29,771 bases of DNA, from positions 1-29,771 of the forward strand of contig JAUYGU010000134.1 of NCBI GenBank assembly GCA_030690405.1. Direction: 5' to 3'. The DNA comes from Dehalococcoidia bacterium. GTDB lineage: Bacteria; Chloroflexota; Dehalococcoidia; SM23-28-2; RBG-16-64-32. Below the pieces are notes generated by a model. That model was given only the letters and a program-made list of their open reading frames with translations, searched no databases and had not been told where the DNA came from. The position numbers and the translations under genes are program-made. Position 1 is the stretch's first letter. Each line of letters starts with the position of its first letter. Below, piece after piece: positions 23,273 to 29,771 of this stretch.

Positions 23273-23330
23273 CCGCAGCTTGAAAGCTGCGGCATCGCTT
23301 CCGATTGATGCCGCACCCTTCAGGGTGCGG
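23273..23330. repeat. paired-hairpin element A
   Basis: Two perfect 8-bp hairpins, CCGCAGCT-TGAA-AGCTGCGG (23273-23292) and CCGCACCC-TTCA-GGGTGCGG (23311-23330). They are joined by a linker whose ends CATC and GATG are complementary. Lies between thiolase-fold gene 1 and the hypothetical gene. Same plan as element C. Confidence 0.7.
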
Positions 23331-23355
23331 TCCTGCCAAGCATGTCGGTCTGCCA

Positions 23356-24516
23356 TCAGTCCACCCTCATGACCACTACCGTGCCCACCTGCATAAGGTC
23401 GCCCCAGGCCTGGGCTAGCCCCACCTTGGGCTGGCCGGGGACCTGGCGACGGCCGGCCTCCCCGCGGAGCTGCCAGAAGATCTCGGCGACCTTCATCAGC
23501 CCCGCCGCGGCGATCGGGTTGCCGACGCCCAGCAGCCCGCCCGAGGGGCAGACCGGCATGTTGCCGTTGCGCTGGGTGACGCCGTCGGCGGTCAGCTTCG
23601 CCGCTCCGCCCTTGTCCGCCAGGAGAAGCCCCTCCAGGTGATGAAGCTCCTTGTATGAGAACGGGTCGTACGGCTCCACGATGTTGATCTGCTTGCGCGG
23701 CTCCGTGATCCCCGCCATCTTGTAGGCCATGCGCGCCGCTCTCTCGACGTAGGCCGGAAAGGCGAGGTCGCGGTTCGTCCAGTACGCCGTGTCGAGGTTC
23801 CAGCCCACGCCGTCCAGCCAGACCGGCTTGTCGGTCAGCCGTCGCGCCACATCCTCCGACACGAGCACGATCGCCGCGGCGCCGTCGCTCACCGGGCTGA
23901 CGTCCAGCCGGTTCACCGGCGACACCATCACCTCCGACTCCATCACGTCTTTCACCGTGATCTCTTCCGCCACCTGCGCCGACGGGTGGTCGAGGGCGTT
24001 GCGCTTGTTCTTCACGGAGACAAGCGCGATCTCCTCCTTGGTTATGCCGTACGTCTGCATGTAGCGCTGCATCTCCAGGGCGAAGATCCAGATCAGGTTC
24101 GGCTCCAGCGGCCGCTCCAGGATGTTATCGAAGATGGTGACGAAGGCCCCCTGCGGGTGGGGGTGGCAGGTGGACATCTTCTCCTCCGCCACGACCAGGC
24201 AGACGTCGAACAGACCCGACGCCACATGGTGCCAGGCGTGAATCGGCACGAGGACGCCGGTGCCGCCGCCGGCGTACGGGCGCGTGACCGGGCGGCCCCA
24301 GCCGCCGATCCCCGGCGCCAGGTACTCGCCCTTCATGTGCACGCCGTCGAAGGCGTCCGGCGCGGAGCCGACGATGACGCCATCGACGTCCTTCAGCCCG
24401 AGGCCGCAGGACGCCAGCGCCTGGCTGGCTGCCAGCCAGGAAAGCTCCGTCCCAGATTCCTGGGCGCGGCGCATGAAGCGAGTCAGGCCAGCCCCTACGA
24501 CCGCTACCCTACGCAT
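23356..24516 (-). CDS. thiolase-fold protein (SCP2-thiolase/Ltp2-like), copy 1
   Basis: 386 residues with the thiolase fold of the lipid-transfer/SCP2 branch (MRRVAVVGAGLTRF start, SDGAAAIVLVSED core, GGLLGVGNPIAAAGL end). The nucleophilic Cys expected near 80-88 is missing (RPYAGGGTGVLV), and the usual GHP near the end is GNP. Thiolytic cleavage by the standard mechanism is therefore unlikely. The VEPYDPFSYKEL segment (280-291) supplies Tyr 283 and Tyr 288, comparable with the tyrosines of the retro-aldolase Ltp2. In the operon with two DUF35 proteins the likely role is C-C bond cleavage of a 3-hydroxyacyl-CoA; the substrate is unknown. Confidence 0.85.
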   Translation of the reverse strand: MRRVAVVGAGLTRFMRRAQESGTELSWLAASQALASCGLGLKDVDGVIVGSAPDAFDGVHMKGEYLAPGIGGWGRPVTRPYAGGGTGVLVPIHAWHHVASGLFDVCLVVAEEKMSTCHPHPQGAFVTIFDNILERPLEPNLIWIFALEMQRYMQTYGITKEEIALVSVKNKRNALDHPSAQVAEEITVKDVMESEVMVSPVNRLDVSPVSDGAAAIVLVSEDVARRLTDKPVWLDGVGWNLDTAYWTNRDLAFPAYVERAARMAYKMAGITEPRKQINIVEPYDPFSYKELHHLEGLLLADKGGAAKLTADGVTQRNGNMPVCPSGGLLGVGNPIAAAGLMKVAEIFWQLRGEAGRRQVPGQPKVGLAQAWGDLMQVGTVVVMRVD

Positions 24517-24530
24517 GCAACCGCCTCAGC

Positions 24531-24591
24531 TCGTAGCTGCAGGCCTTTAGGCCTGCTAGACGAAGGCAGGGCTGAAGGCCTGCAGCTACGA
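24531..24591. repeat. paired-hairpin element B with 16-bp terminal inverted repeat
   Basis: Perfect terminal inverted repeats TCGTAGCTGCAGGCCT (24531-24546) and AGGCCTGCAGCTACGA (24576-24591). They enclose two smaller hairpins, GCAGGCC-TTTA-GGCCTGC (24539-24556) and an imperfect GCAGGGC-TGAA-GGCCTGC (24566-24583). It lies just upstream of thiolase-fold gene 1 on its leader. Confidence 0.75.
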
Positions 24592-24616
24592 ATGACCGTC
24601 TGTGAAGACTGCAGGC

Positions 24617-24671
24617 CCGCCGAATAAATTCGGCGGCTCCGGAACTGGGAGCCGCGCATTTCAATGCGCGG
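24617..24671. repeat. paired-hairpin element C
   Basis: CCGCCGAA-TAAA-TTCGGCGG (24617-24636) and CCGCGCAT-TTCA-ATGCGCGG (24652-24671) are perfect 8-bp hairpins joined by CTCC-ggaactg-GGAG, again a self-complementary linker. It follows the stop of thiolase-fold gene 2 by about 20 bases on the minus strand. Confidence 0.75.
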
Positions 24672-24690
24672 GGTTGAGATCACCGTCTCG

Positions 24691-25842
24691 CTAATCACGG
24701 GACAGCACCACCACCGCGCCCGTGCCCGTCGGCACGCCCCGCCACGACTGCGCGAGAGCCGTTCTCGCCTTCTTGAGCTGGCGCGGGCCGGCCTCGCCGC
24801 GGAGCTGCGCAACAACCTCGATCACCTTCTGCCCGCCGCTCGCCTCGAACAGCTGGCCGACGCCGAGCGAGCCGCCCGATCCGTTGACCGGCAGGTCGCC
24901 GCCGCGGGCGGTTGCGCCCTCGGCGGTGGCCGGGCCCGCGCGGCCGGGGCCGAACAGACCCAGCGCCTCCAGGTGCTGCAGCTCCTTGAAGGAGTACGTG
25001 TCGTCCACCTCCGCGAAGTCGATCTCCCGGCGCGGGTCGCGGATGCCGGCGAGGCGGTACGCCATCTCGGCCGCAGAGCGCGCGTAGGCGGCGGAGGCGC
25101 CGTCCGCGGCGGTCAGCCCGCTCACGGTCGCCCAGCCGATGCCGCGGACCCAGATGGGCTGGCGCTTGAGCTTCTTCGCCCGGTCCTCGGCCGCGAGGAC
25201 GATCACCAGCGCGCCGTCCGCTGGCGCGCTGACATCGAGGTTCGAAAGCGGCTCGAATGCGGGCGGCGAGGCGAGGACGTCTTCGGGGTTGACGGCGGCG
25301 GCGTGGGCTGCGACAGGATTGGCGAGGGCGTTGCGGCGGTTCTTGGCGGCGACGTGGGCGCACTGCTCGCGGGTGTTGCCGGAGGAGGAGAGGTACATAG
25401 AGGCCTCCAGCCCGGCCAGGGCGTGGGCGTTGAAGCCCAGCGGCCGCACGAACACCGGGTCCAGGGCGAAGGCGTGGAGGGCGCCGGGCGTCTCCACGTT
25501 GGAGGCTTTGCTGTGCGCCTCCACGGCTACGACGTCCACGATGCCGCTGGCGATCTGCATGTAAGCGGTGGCCATCCCCTGGATCGTATCGCCGCTGACG
25601 GTGTAGACGGGCCGTTCGGCGCCGCCGATCTGGTCGGGCACGTACTCGTCGAAGATGCTGGTGCCCTCTGCCAGGTCCTCGGAGCAGGTGAGGAAGGAGT
25701 CGATCTCGCTGCGGGGGTCGAGGCCGGCGTCCGCGTAAGCGCGGGTGGCGGCCTCGAACATAAGCTCCTTGTAGGAGAGGCCCGGGCTGGTGGCCCGGAA
25801 GGCCGTCTGGCCTACACCGACGATAGCGACTCTTCTCGGCAT
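24691..25842 (-). CDS. thiolase-fold protein (SCP2-thiolase-like), copy 2
   Basis: 383 residues, distant paralogue of copy 1 (VAIVGVGQTAF start, FKELQHLEAL matching YKELHHLEGL, GGSLGVGQLFEASGG end). It also lacks the nucleophilic Cys (YTVSGDTIQGM near 80-90). The GHP motif is replaced by VGQ and the C-terminal substrate loop reads LPVNGSGG. Tyr 283 in VDDTYSFKEL is kept at the same index as in copy 1. It is the first gene of the minus-strand module; two different Cys-less paralogues side by side suggest a heteromeric complex. ATG 25842 has no clear SD. Confidence 0.83.
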   Translation of the reverse strand: MPRRVAIVGVGQTAFRATSPGLSYKELMFEAATRAYADAGLDPRSEIDSFLTCSEDLAEGTSIFDEYVPDQIGGAERPVYTVSGDTIQGMATAYMQIASGIVDVVAVEAHSKASNVETPGALHAFALDPVFVRPLGFNAHALAGLEASMYLSSSGNTREQCAHVAAKNRRNALANPVAAHAAAVNPEDVLASPPAFEPLSNLDVSAPADGALVIVLAAEDRAKKLKRQPIWVRGIGWATVSGLTAADGASAAYARSAAEMAYRLAGIRDPRREIDFAEVDDTYSFKELQHLEALGLFGPGRAGPATAEGATARGGDLPVNGSGGSLGVGQLFEASGGQKVIEVVAQLRGEAGPRQLKKARTALAQSWRGVPTGTGAVVVLSRD

Positions 25843-25900
25843 GTCTTGAAGCGGCTGAACTGCCGAGGGATAAGTCTACCCCAGCGCCGCCTTACTGGCG

Positions 25901-25927
25901 AGCCCCCGCCGACGTAGATGGCGGGGC
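25901..25927. other. hairpin in divergent promoter region
   Basis: AGCCCCCGCC and GGCGGGGCT pair with one bulged base around a 9-base loop, between thiolase-fold gene 2 and the 2-oxoacid dehydrogenase operon. Possible operator or structural repeat; no function can be assigned. Confidence 0.3.
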
Positions 25928-25937
25928 TGATTCCGCG

Positions 25938-25966
25938 TTGACAGCCCGAGCCTCCCCTGCGAGAAT
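25938..25966 (+). promoter_or_regulatory. promoter of the 2-oxoacid dehydrogenase operon
   Basis: TTGACA (25938-25943), 17-base spacer, GAGAAT (25961-25966). The -35 is consensus and the -10 matches four of six. Transcription would begin near 25973, giving a leader of about 70 bases before the GTG at 26045. Confidence 0.5.
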
Positions 25967-26044
25967 GGAATAGGCGACTTGTATTTCTGCAATCAGAGGT
26001 AGCGATACCTCCAGGCAGGGGGTTAACGCTGGGAAGAGCAGGTC

Positions 26045-27427
26045 GTGGAGGCTTTTGACCTAGTCGCCATCGGCGGCGGCAGTGGGGGGTACACTGCCGC
26101 TATCCGCGCCACCCAGCTCGGCCTCTCCGCAGCCCTCATCGAACGCGATCAAGTCGGCGGCGTCTGCCTCCACCGGGGCTGCATCCCCACCAAGGTCCTC
26201 CTGGAGACCGCCCAGAACCTCTCCCTCGTCCGCAAGAGCGGCGCCTTCGGCATCAACGCCGAAAACATCTCGCTTGACTACGCCGTCCTGAGGGCGCGGC
26301 GCGACCAGGTGGTCGGCGTGCTGCACAAGAGCCTCCGCTCCCTCATCCAGAAGCACAAGGTCGAGATCATCGAGGGCGACGCCCGCCTCCTTTCGCCCAC
26401 TGAGGTCGAGGTCGGCGGCCGCCGCATCGAGGCGCGGCACGTCGTGCTCGCTACCGGCTCGAAGCCGAAGACGCTGCCCGGCCTGGAGCCGGACGGCGAG
26501 CGCATCTTGACAAGCGACCACTGCCTGGAACTCCCCGACGTCCCGAAGTCGATCGCCGTCATCGGCGCCGGCTCCATAGGGATGGAGTTCGTGTCGTTCT
26601 ACCTGGACGTGGGCGCGGAGGTCACCGTGGTCGAGGCGCTGCCGCGGCTGCTGCCCCTTGAGGACTCCGACCTGGGCAGGGGGATCGAGAAGCTGCTCGC
26701 GGCCCGCGGCGCGACCGTCCTCACCTCCGCTCGCGTGCAGCCCGAGGCGACACGCGTCTACGACAGCGTCGTCGAGCTGGCCGTCGAGCAGGATGGCCGC
26801 CAGCAGACCGTCCGGGCGGAGCGGGTCCTGGTCGCGACCGGGCGCGGCGGCCAGATGGACGGTATGGGCCTGGAAAACACAAACGTAAAGGTCGAGAAGG
26901 GCTGCGTCCAGGTGGACCGCAGCTACCGTACGGCCGATCCCAGCATCTTCGCTGTGGGCGACGTTATCGGCGGGCTCCAGCTCGCCCACGTCGCCGCCGC
27001 CGAGGGCTACCTCGCCGCCCAGGCGATCGCCGGCAAGGATGTTGAGCCCCTGGACTACGGCCGCGTCCCCCGCGTGACCTACACCCGCCCGCACGTGGCG
27101 GCTGTGGGCCTCACGGAGGAGCAGGCGAGGGAGCGCGGGGGGAGCGTGAAGACGCAGCGCTTCTCGTTCCGCAGCAACGCGATGGCGCTCATCCACGACG
27201 AGACGGACGGCTTCGTGAAGCTCGTGACGGACGCGGACTCCGGCGACGTCCTGGGGGTCCACATTCTGGGCCACCAGGGCGGAGAGCTGATCGCGGAGGC
27301 CGCCCTCGCCCGCTTCCTCAACGCCTCCGCCTGGGAGATGGGGACGAACGTTCATCCCCACCCCAGCCTGAGCGAGGTGGTGGGAGAGGCGGCGCAGCTT
27401 TCGGCCGGGATCAGCATCTACTGGTAA
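26045..27427 (+). CDS. lpdA: dihydrolipoyl dehydrogenase (E3)
   Basis: Flavoprotein disulphide reductase of 460 residues that reoxidises dihydrolipoamide with NAD+. The FAD motif GGGSGGYTAA is at 10-19. The redox disulphide is GGVCLHRGCIPTK with Cys 41 and Cys 46; the usual Asn after the first Cys-Leu is His here. The NAD motif is GAGSIGMEF, the second FAD contact is FAVGDVIGG, and the C-terminal active-site pair is in HPHPSLSEVVGEA. GTG start at 26045 follows a GGGAAGAGCAGG leader. It is first in a tight operon with E1 alpha, E1 beta and E2, so it probably serves that complex. Confidence 0.95.
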   Translation: MEAFDLVAIGGGSGGYTAAIRATQLGLSAALIERDQVGGVCLHRGCIPTKVLLETAQNLSLVRKSGAFGINAENISLDYAVLRARRDQVVGVLHKSLRSLIQKHKVEIIEGDARLLSPTEVEVGGRRIEARHVVLATGSKPKTLPGLEPDGERILTSDHCLELPDVPKSIAVIGAGSIGMEFVSFYLDVGAEVTVVEALPRLLPLEDSDLGRGIEKLLAARGATVLTSARVQPEATRVYDSVVELAVEQDGRQQTVRAERVLVATGRGGQMDGMGLENTNVKVEKGCVQVDRSYRTADPSIFAVGDVIGGLQLAHVAAAEGYLAAQAIAGKDVEPLDYGRVPRVTYTRPHVAAVGLTEEQARERGGSVKTQRFSFRSNAMALIHDETDGFVKLVTDADSGDVLGVHILGHQGGELIAEAALARFLNASAWEMGTNVHPHPSLSEVVGEAAQLSAGISIYW

Positions 27428-27434
27428 GGAGGGG

Positions 27435-28451
27435 ATGGAAGTGGTGTCGGTCAAGGAATCGCCAGGGGAGCTGGGACTGAGCAAGGAGCAGCTCCTGGAT
27501 ATCCTCTACAAGATGGTGCTCGCGCGCACCGTGGGCCAGCGAGAGCGGATGCTGAACCGGATGGGGAAGAGCCCGTTCGCCGTGACCGGCGAAGGGCACG
27601 AGGCGGCGCAGGTCGGCACCGCCTACGCCCTCGTCCCCGGCAAGGACTGGGTGTTCCCCTACTACCGCGACATGGGCGTCGCCCTGACGATAGGCCAGAC
27701 GGCGCGCGACCTCATGCTGGAGTTCCTCTCGCGGGCGGAGGCGATCAGCTCCGGCGGTCGCAACATGCCCTCCCACTTCAGCGACCCGAAGCTCCGCATC
27801 GTCTCCGGTTCTGCGCCGGTGGCGACGCAGGTCCCCCACGCCGTGGGCACCGCTTTCGCGAGCAAGCTTCGCGGCCTGGACGAGGTGTCGATGACCTGGT
27901 TCGGCGACGGCGGCTCGTCCAAGGGCGACGTCCACGAGGCGATGAACTTCGCCGGCATTCACAAGCTGCCCGTCGTCTTCGTCTGCGAGAACAACCAGTA
28001 CGCCATCTCCGTCCACGTGTCGAAGCAGGCGGCAGTGGAGAATCTCTCCGTCCGCGCCCAGGGGTACGGCTTCCCGGGCGTCACGGTGGACGGCAACGAC
28101 GTGCTGGCGGTCTACCGGGCGGCGAAGGAGGCCGTCGACAGGGCCCGGCGCGGCGAAGGCCCCACCTTCATCGAGGCGAAGACCTATCGGCTGGTGCCCC
28201 ATACGAGCGATGATGACGACCGCCGCTACCGCTCCCGCGAGGAGGTGGAGGAGTGGAGCAAGAAGGACCCGATCCTCCGCTTCCAGGCCTACCTGCAGGA
28301 GCACGGCTTCCTGGACGCCAACGCCCGCGACGCCCTGACCAAGAGGGCCGCCGAGGAGGTGGACGCGGCCACGGAGTACGCGGAGAAGGCTGCGCCGCCT
28401 GAGCCGGAGAGCGCGCTCAGGCACGTCTTCGCGGAGGAGGAGGGCGAGTGA
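27435..28451 (+). CDS. 2-oxoacid dehydrogenase E1 alpha (branched-chain/pyruvate type)
   Basis: Thiamine diphosphate-dependent decarboxylase alpha subunit of 338 residues. The ThDP/Mg motif begins GDGGSSKGD (157-165) and ends NNQYAIS (186-192). EGHEAAQVGTAYAL and WVFPYYRDMGVAL, with SSGGRNMPSHF, are closer to branched-chain 2-oxoacid and acetoin-type E1 alpha than to classical PdhA. The substrate could thus be branched 2-oxoacids, pyruvate or both. ATG 27435 has GGAGGGG just before it, seven bases after lpdA. Its stop overlaps the E1 beta start (TGATG). Confidence 0.92.
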   Translation: MEVVSVKESPGELGLSKEQLLDILYKMVLARTVGQRERMLNRMGKSPFAVTGEGHEAAQVGTAYALVPGKDWVFPYYRDMGVALTIGQTARDLMLEFLSRAEAISSGGRNMPSHFSDPKLRIVSGSAPVATQVPHAVGTAFASKLRGLDEVSMTWFGDGGSSKGDVHEAMNFAGIHKLPVVFVCENNQYAISVHVSKQAAVENLSVRAQGYGFPGVTVDGNDVLAVYRAAKEAVDRARRGEGPTFIEAKTYRLVPHTSDDDDRRYRSREEVEEWSKKDPILRFQAYLQEHGFLDANARDALTKRAAEEVDAATEYAEKAAPPEPESALRHVFAEEEGE

Positions 28452-29434
28452 TGGCCGAGCGAAACATGGTGGAAGCGGTCAACGACGCGATGATGGAGGA
28501 GATGCGCCGCGATCCCCGCGTCATCATCATGGGCGAGGACGTCGGCGAGGGCGGTGTGTTCCGCTCCACCCAGGGCCTCCTCGCGGAGTTCGGCCCCGAC
28601 CGCTGCATCGACACGCCGCTGGCGGAGTCCGCCATCATCGGTGTGGCGATAGGCGCTTCCCTCAACGGCATCGTCCCAATCGCAGAGATCCAGTTCGCCG
28701 ACTTCATCCACCCGGCGATGGACCAGATCGTGAACGAGGCGGCCCGCCTGCGCTACCGCTCCAACGGCACCTGGGGCTGCCCGATCACCGTCCGCGCGCC
28801 CTACGGCGCCGGCATCCACGGCGGGCCTTACCACTCGCAGAGCATCGAGTCGATCTACGGCCACGTGCCCGGCCTCAAGGTGGTCTGCGTGGCCACGCCC
28901 TACGACGCCAAGGGCCTCCTGAAGTCCGCGGTCCGTGACCCCGACCCGGTCATCTTCCTGGAGCACAAGCGCGCCTACCGCCTCTACCGCCAGGAGCTCC
29001 CGGACGAGGACTACACCATCCCCATCGGCAAGGCGGAGGTGAAGCGCAAGGGGAAGGACATCACGCTAATCACCTACGGCATGATGCTGCACCACTCGCT
29101 CAAGGCGGCGGAGACCGTGGAGGCGGAGGACGGCATCAGCGTCGAGGTGATCGACCTGCGGACGATCTCGCCGCTGGACAAGGAGACGGTGCTCTCGTCC
29201 GTTGAGAAGACCGGCAAGGCGCTGGTGGTGTACGAGGACAACCTGACCGGTGGCTTTGGCGCCGAGGTCGCTGCTATCATCGCCGAGGAGGCGTTCGACT
29301 CGCTGGACGGCCCGGTGACCCGTGTCGCCTCGCCGGACGTGCCGATCGCGCCATTCGCCGCCGTCCTCGAGGAGTACGTCCTGCCCAACGCGGAGAAGAT
29401 AGCGAAAGCGGTCCGAGACCTGGCCGCCTACTAG
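28451..29434 (+). CDS. 2-oxoacid dehydrogenase E1 beta
   Basis: Beta subunit of 327 residues that completes the alpha2beta2 E1 with the preceding protein. N-terminal VIIMGEDVGEGGVFRSTQGL, then DTPLAESAIIGVAIGASLNG and FADFIHPAMDQIVNEAARLRY are the family's cofactor and interface segments. GGPYHSQSIE carries the active-site His. The transketolase C-terminal domain starts near 200 (DITLITYG, IDLRTISPLDKETV) and ends PNAEKIAKAV. I start at ATG 28451 in the TGATG overlap; GTG 28448 would add one residue. Coupled translation fits the 1:1 subunit ratio. Confidence 0.93.
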   Translation: MAERNMVEAVNDAMMEEMRRDPRVIIMGEDVGEGGVFRSTQGLLAEFGPDRCIDTPLAESAIIGVAIGASLNGIVPIAEIQFADFIHPAMDQIVNEAARLRYRSNGTWGCPITVRAPYGAGIHGGPYHSQSIESIYGHVPGLKVVCVATPYDAKGLLKSAVRDPDPVIFLEHKRAYRLYRQELPDEDYTIPIGKAEVKRKGKDITLITYGMMLHHSLKAAETVEAEDGISVEVIDLRTISPLDKETVLSSVEKTGKALVVYEDNLTGGFGAEVAAIIAEEAFDSLDGPVTRVASPDVPIAPFAAVLEEYVLPNAEKIAKAVRDLAAY

Positions 29435-29446
29435 GGAGGGCCGCGC

Positions 29447-29771
29447 ATGACCACCACGCTCACAATGCCCGTAGTGGGCGAGACCGTCACCGAGGGCACG
29501 GTGGAGCGGTGGCTCAAGAAGCCTGGTGACCACGTCGACAAGTACGAACCCATCGTCGAGATCAACACCGACAAGGTGGACGTCGAGTTGCCCTCGCCTG
29601 TCACTGGGACGGTGAAAGAGCTGCTGGCGGAGGAGGGCGCTGTCGTCGCTGTCGGGATGCCGCTGGCGATTATCGAAGAGGTGGCCGGCGAGACAGCCGC
29701 GGAGGCGGCCGCGCCCCCGCCGACGGAGGCGACGGCCCCCGCGACAGCGCCGCCGGGCCGTGCGGCCCGTG
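29447..29771 (+). CDS. 2-oxoacid dehydrogenase E2, lipoyl domain (runs off window)
   Basis: The first 108 residues of the dihydrolipoamide acyltransferase core. The lipoyl domain (1-78) has the lipoylated Lys 43 in INTDKVDVELPSP, typical of E2 proteins. An Ala/Pro/Thr hinge starts near residue 82. The peripheral-subunit-binding and catalytic domains lie beyond the window edge. ATG 29447 is 12 bases after the E1 beta stop, with GGGAGGG upstream. Specificity (pyruvate, branched-chain, 2-oxoglutarate) cannot be read from this part. Confidence 0.93.
   Translation, partial: MTTTLTMPVVGETVTEGTVERWLKKPGDHVDKYEPIVEINTDKVDVELPSPVTGTVKELLAEEGAVVAVGMPLAIIEEVAGETAAEAAAPPPTEATAPATAPPGRAAR

Noticed and set aside
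23273..24671. Possible CRISPR array from the repeated hairpins
   Set aside because: Stems differ in sequence, spacing is irregular, there are no constant repeats with unique spacers and no cas genes.
24664..25917. A 417-codon plus-strand frame opposite thiolase-fold gene 2
   Set aside because: No family signal, and the minus strand carries the conserved protein.
26060..27484. A 474-codon minus-strand frame opposite lpdA
   Set aside because: Antisense shadow of an unambiguous lipoamide dehydrogenase.

Overview
The window is GC-rich, densely coded DNA from a free-living, apparently aerobic bacterium. A mycobacterial-style wax ester synthase, an O2-dependent acyl-ACP desaturase, hydrolase-cyclase fusions, dockerin-like Ca-binding repeats, SCP2-thiolase/DUF35 modules and a Thermus-like sugar ABC transporter together suggest a Chloroflexota (Dehalococcoidia-like) genome, probably a metagenome assembly. 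The taxon is inferred from protein families only; no rRNA is present.

Layout. (1) 1-3.1 kb is decayed: a C-terminal fragment of a Y-family DNA polymerase with a frameshift, an orphan dockerin-like tail, and a secreted metallophosphoesterase joined through a Pro/Thr/Ala linker to a GHL15-type putative glycoside hydrolase, broken by an amber codon and a frameshift. (2) 3.2-7.5 kb (minus) is a complete four-gene CUT1 sugar ABC importer, probably for glucose/mannose. (3) 7.9-9.4 kb is a WS/DGAT acyltransferase. (4) 9.7-11.0 kb is a class III adenylate cyclase with a nucleophile-less alpha/beta-hydrolase sensor. (5) 11.2-13.4 kb is a translationally coupled operon of two MaoC hotdog proteins and an acetyl-CoA hydrolase/4-hydroxybutyrate CoA-transferase-like enzyme. 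(6) 13.7-16.4 kb holds an acyl-ACP desaturase, a relic of a DMSO-reductase-type molybdoenzyme and an L-2-hydroxyglutarate oxidase-like flavoprotein. (7) 16.5-18.6 kb holds a PDZ-only secreted protein followed by an HtrA protease.

(8) 18.7-20.3 kb is a tRNA region (Arg-GCG, Leu-CAG, Val-CAC on minus, CAU on plus). A small GIY-YIG nuclease gene sits between the intact tRNA-Arg and a partial, palindrome-interrupted direct copy of it. (9) 20.3-25.8 kb (minus) is an acyl-CoA module: two thiolase-fold proteins lacking the nucleophilic cysteine, two DUF35 Zn-ribbon/OB-fold proteins and an acyl-CoA dehydrogenase without the canonical C-terminal Glu. Its spacers carry paired hairpin elements with a shared architecture (CCGC-N4-tetraloop-N4-GCGG, twice, joined by a complementary linker). 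(10) 26.0 kb to the end (plus) is a 2-oxoacid dehydrogenase operon: lipoamide dehydrogenase, E1 alpha, E1 beta and the start of E2.

Biology. The window joins sugar uptake, CoA-thioester degradation (dehydrogenation, hydration, retro-aldol or thiolytic cleavage, CoA transfer), oxidative decarboxylation of 2-oxoacids, and lipid storage/desaturation. The most distinctive features are the Cys-less thiolase/DUF35 cluster, the paired hairpin elements and the tRNA-Arg/GIY-YIG arrangement. Five protein-gene relics in 30 kb point to genome decay, assembly error, or both.
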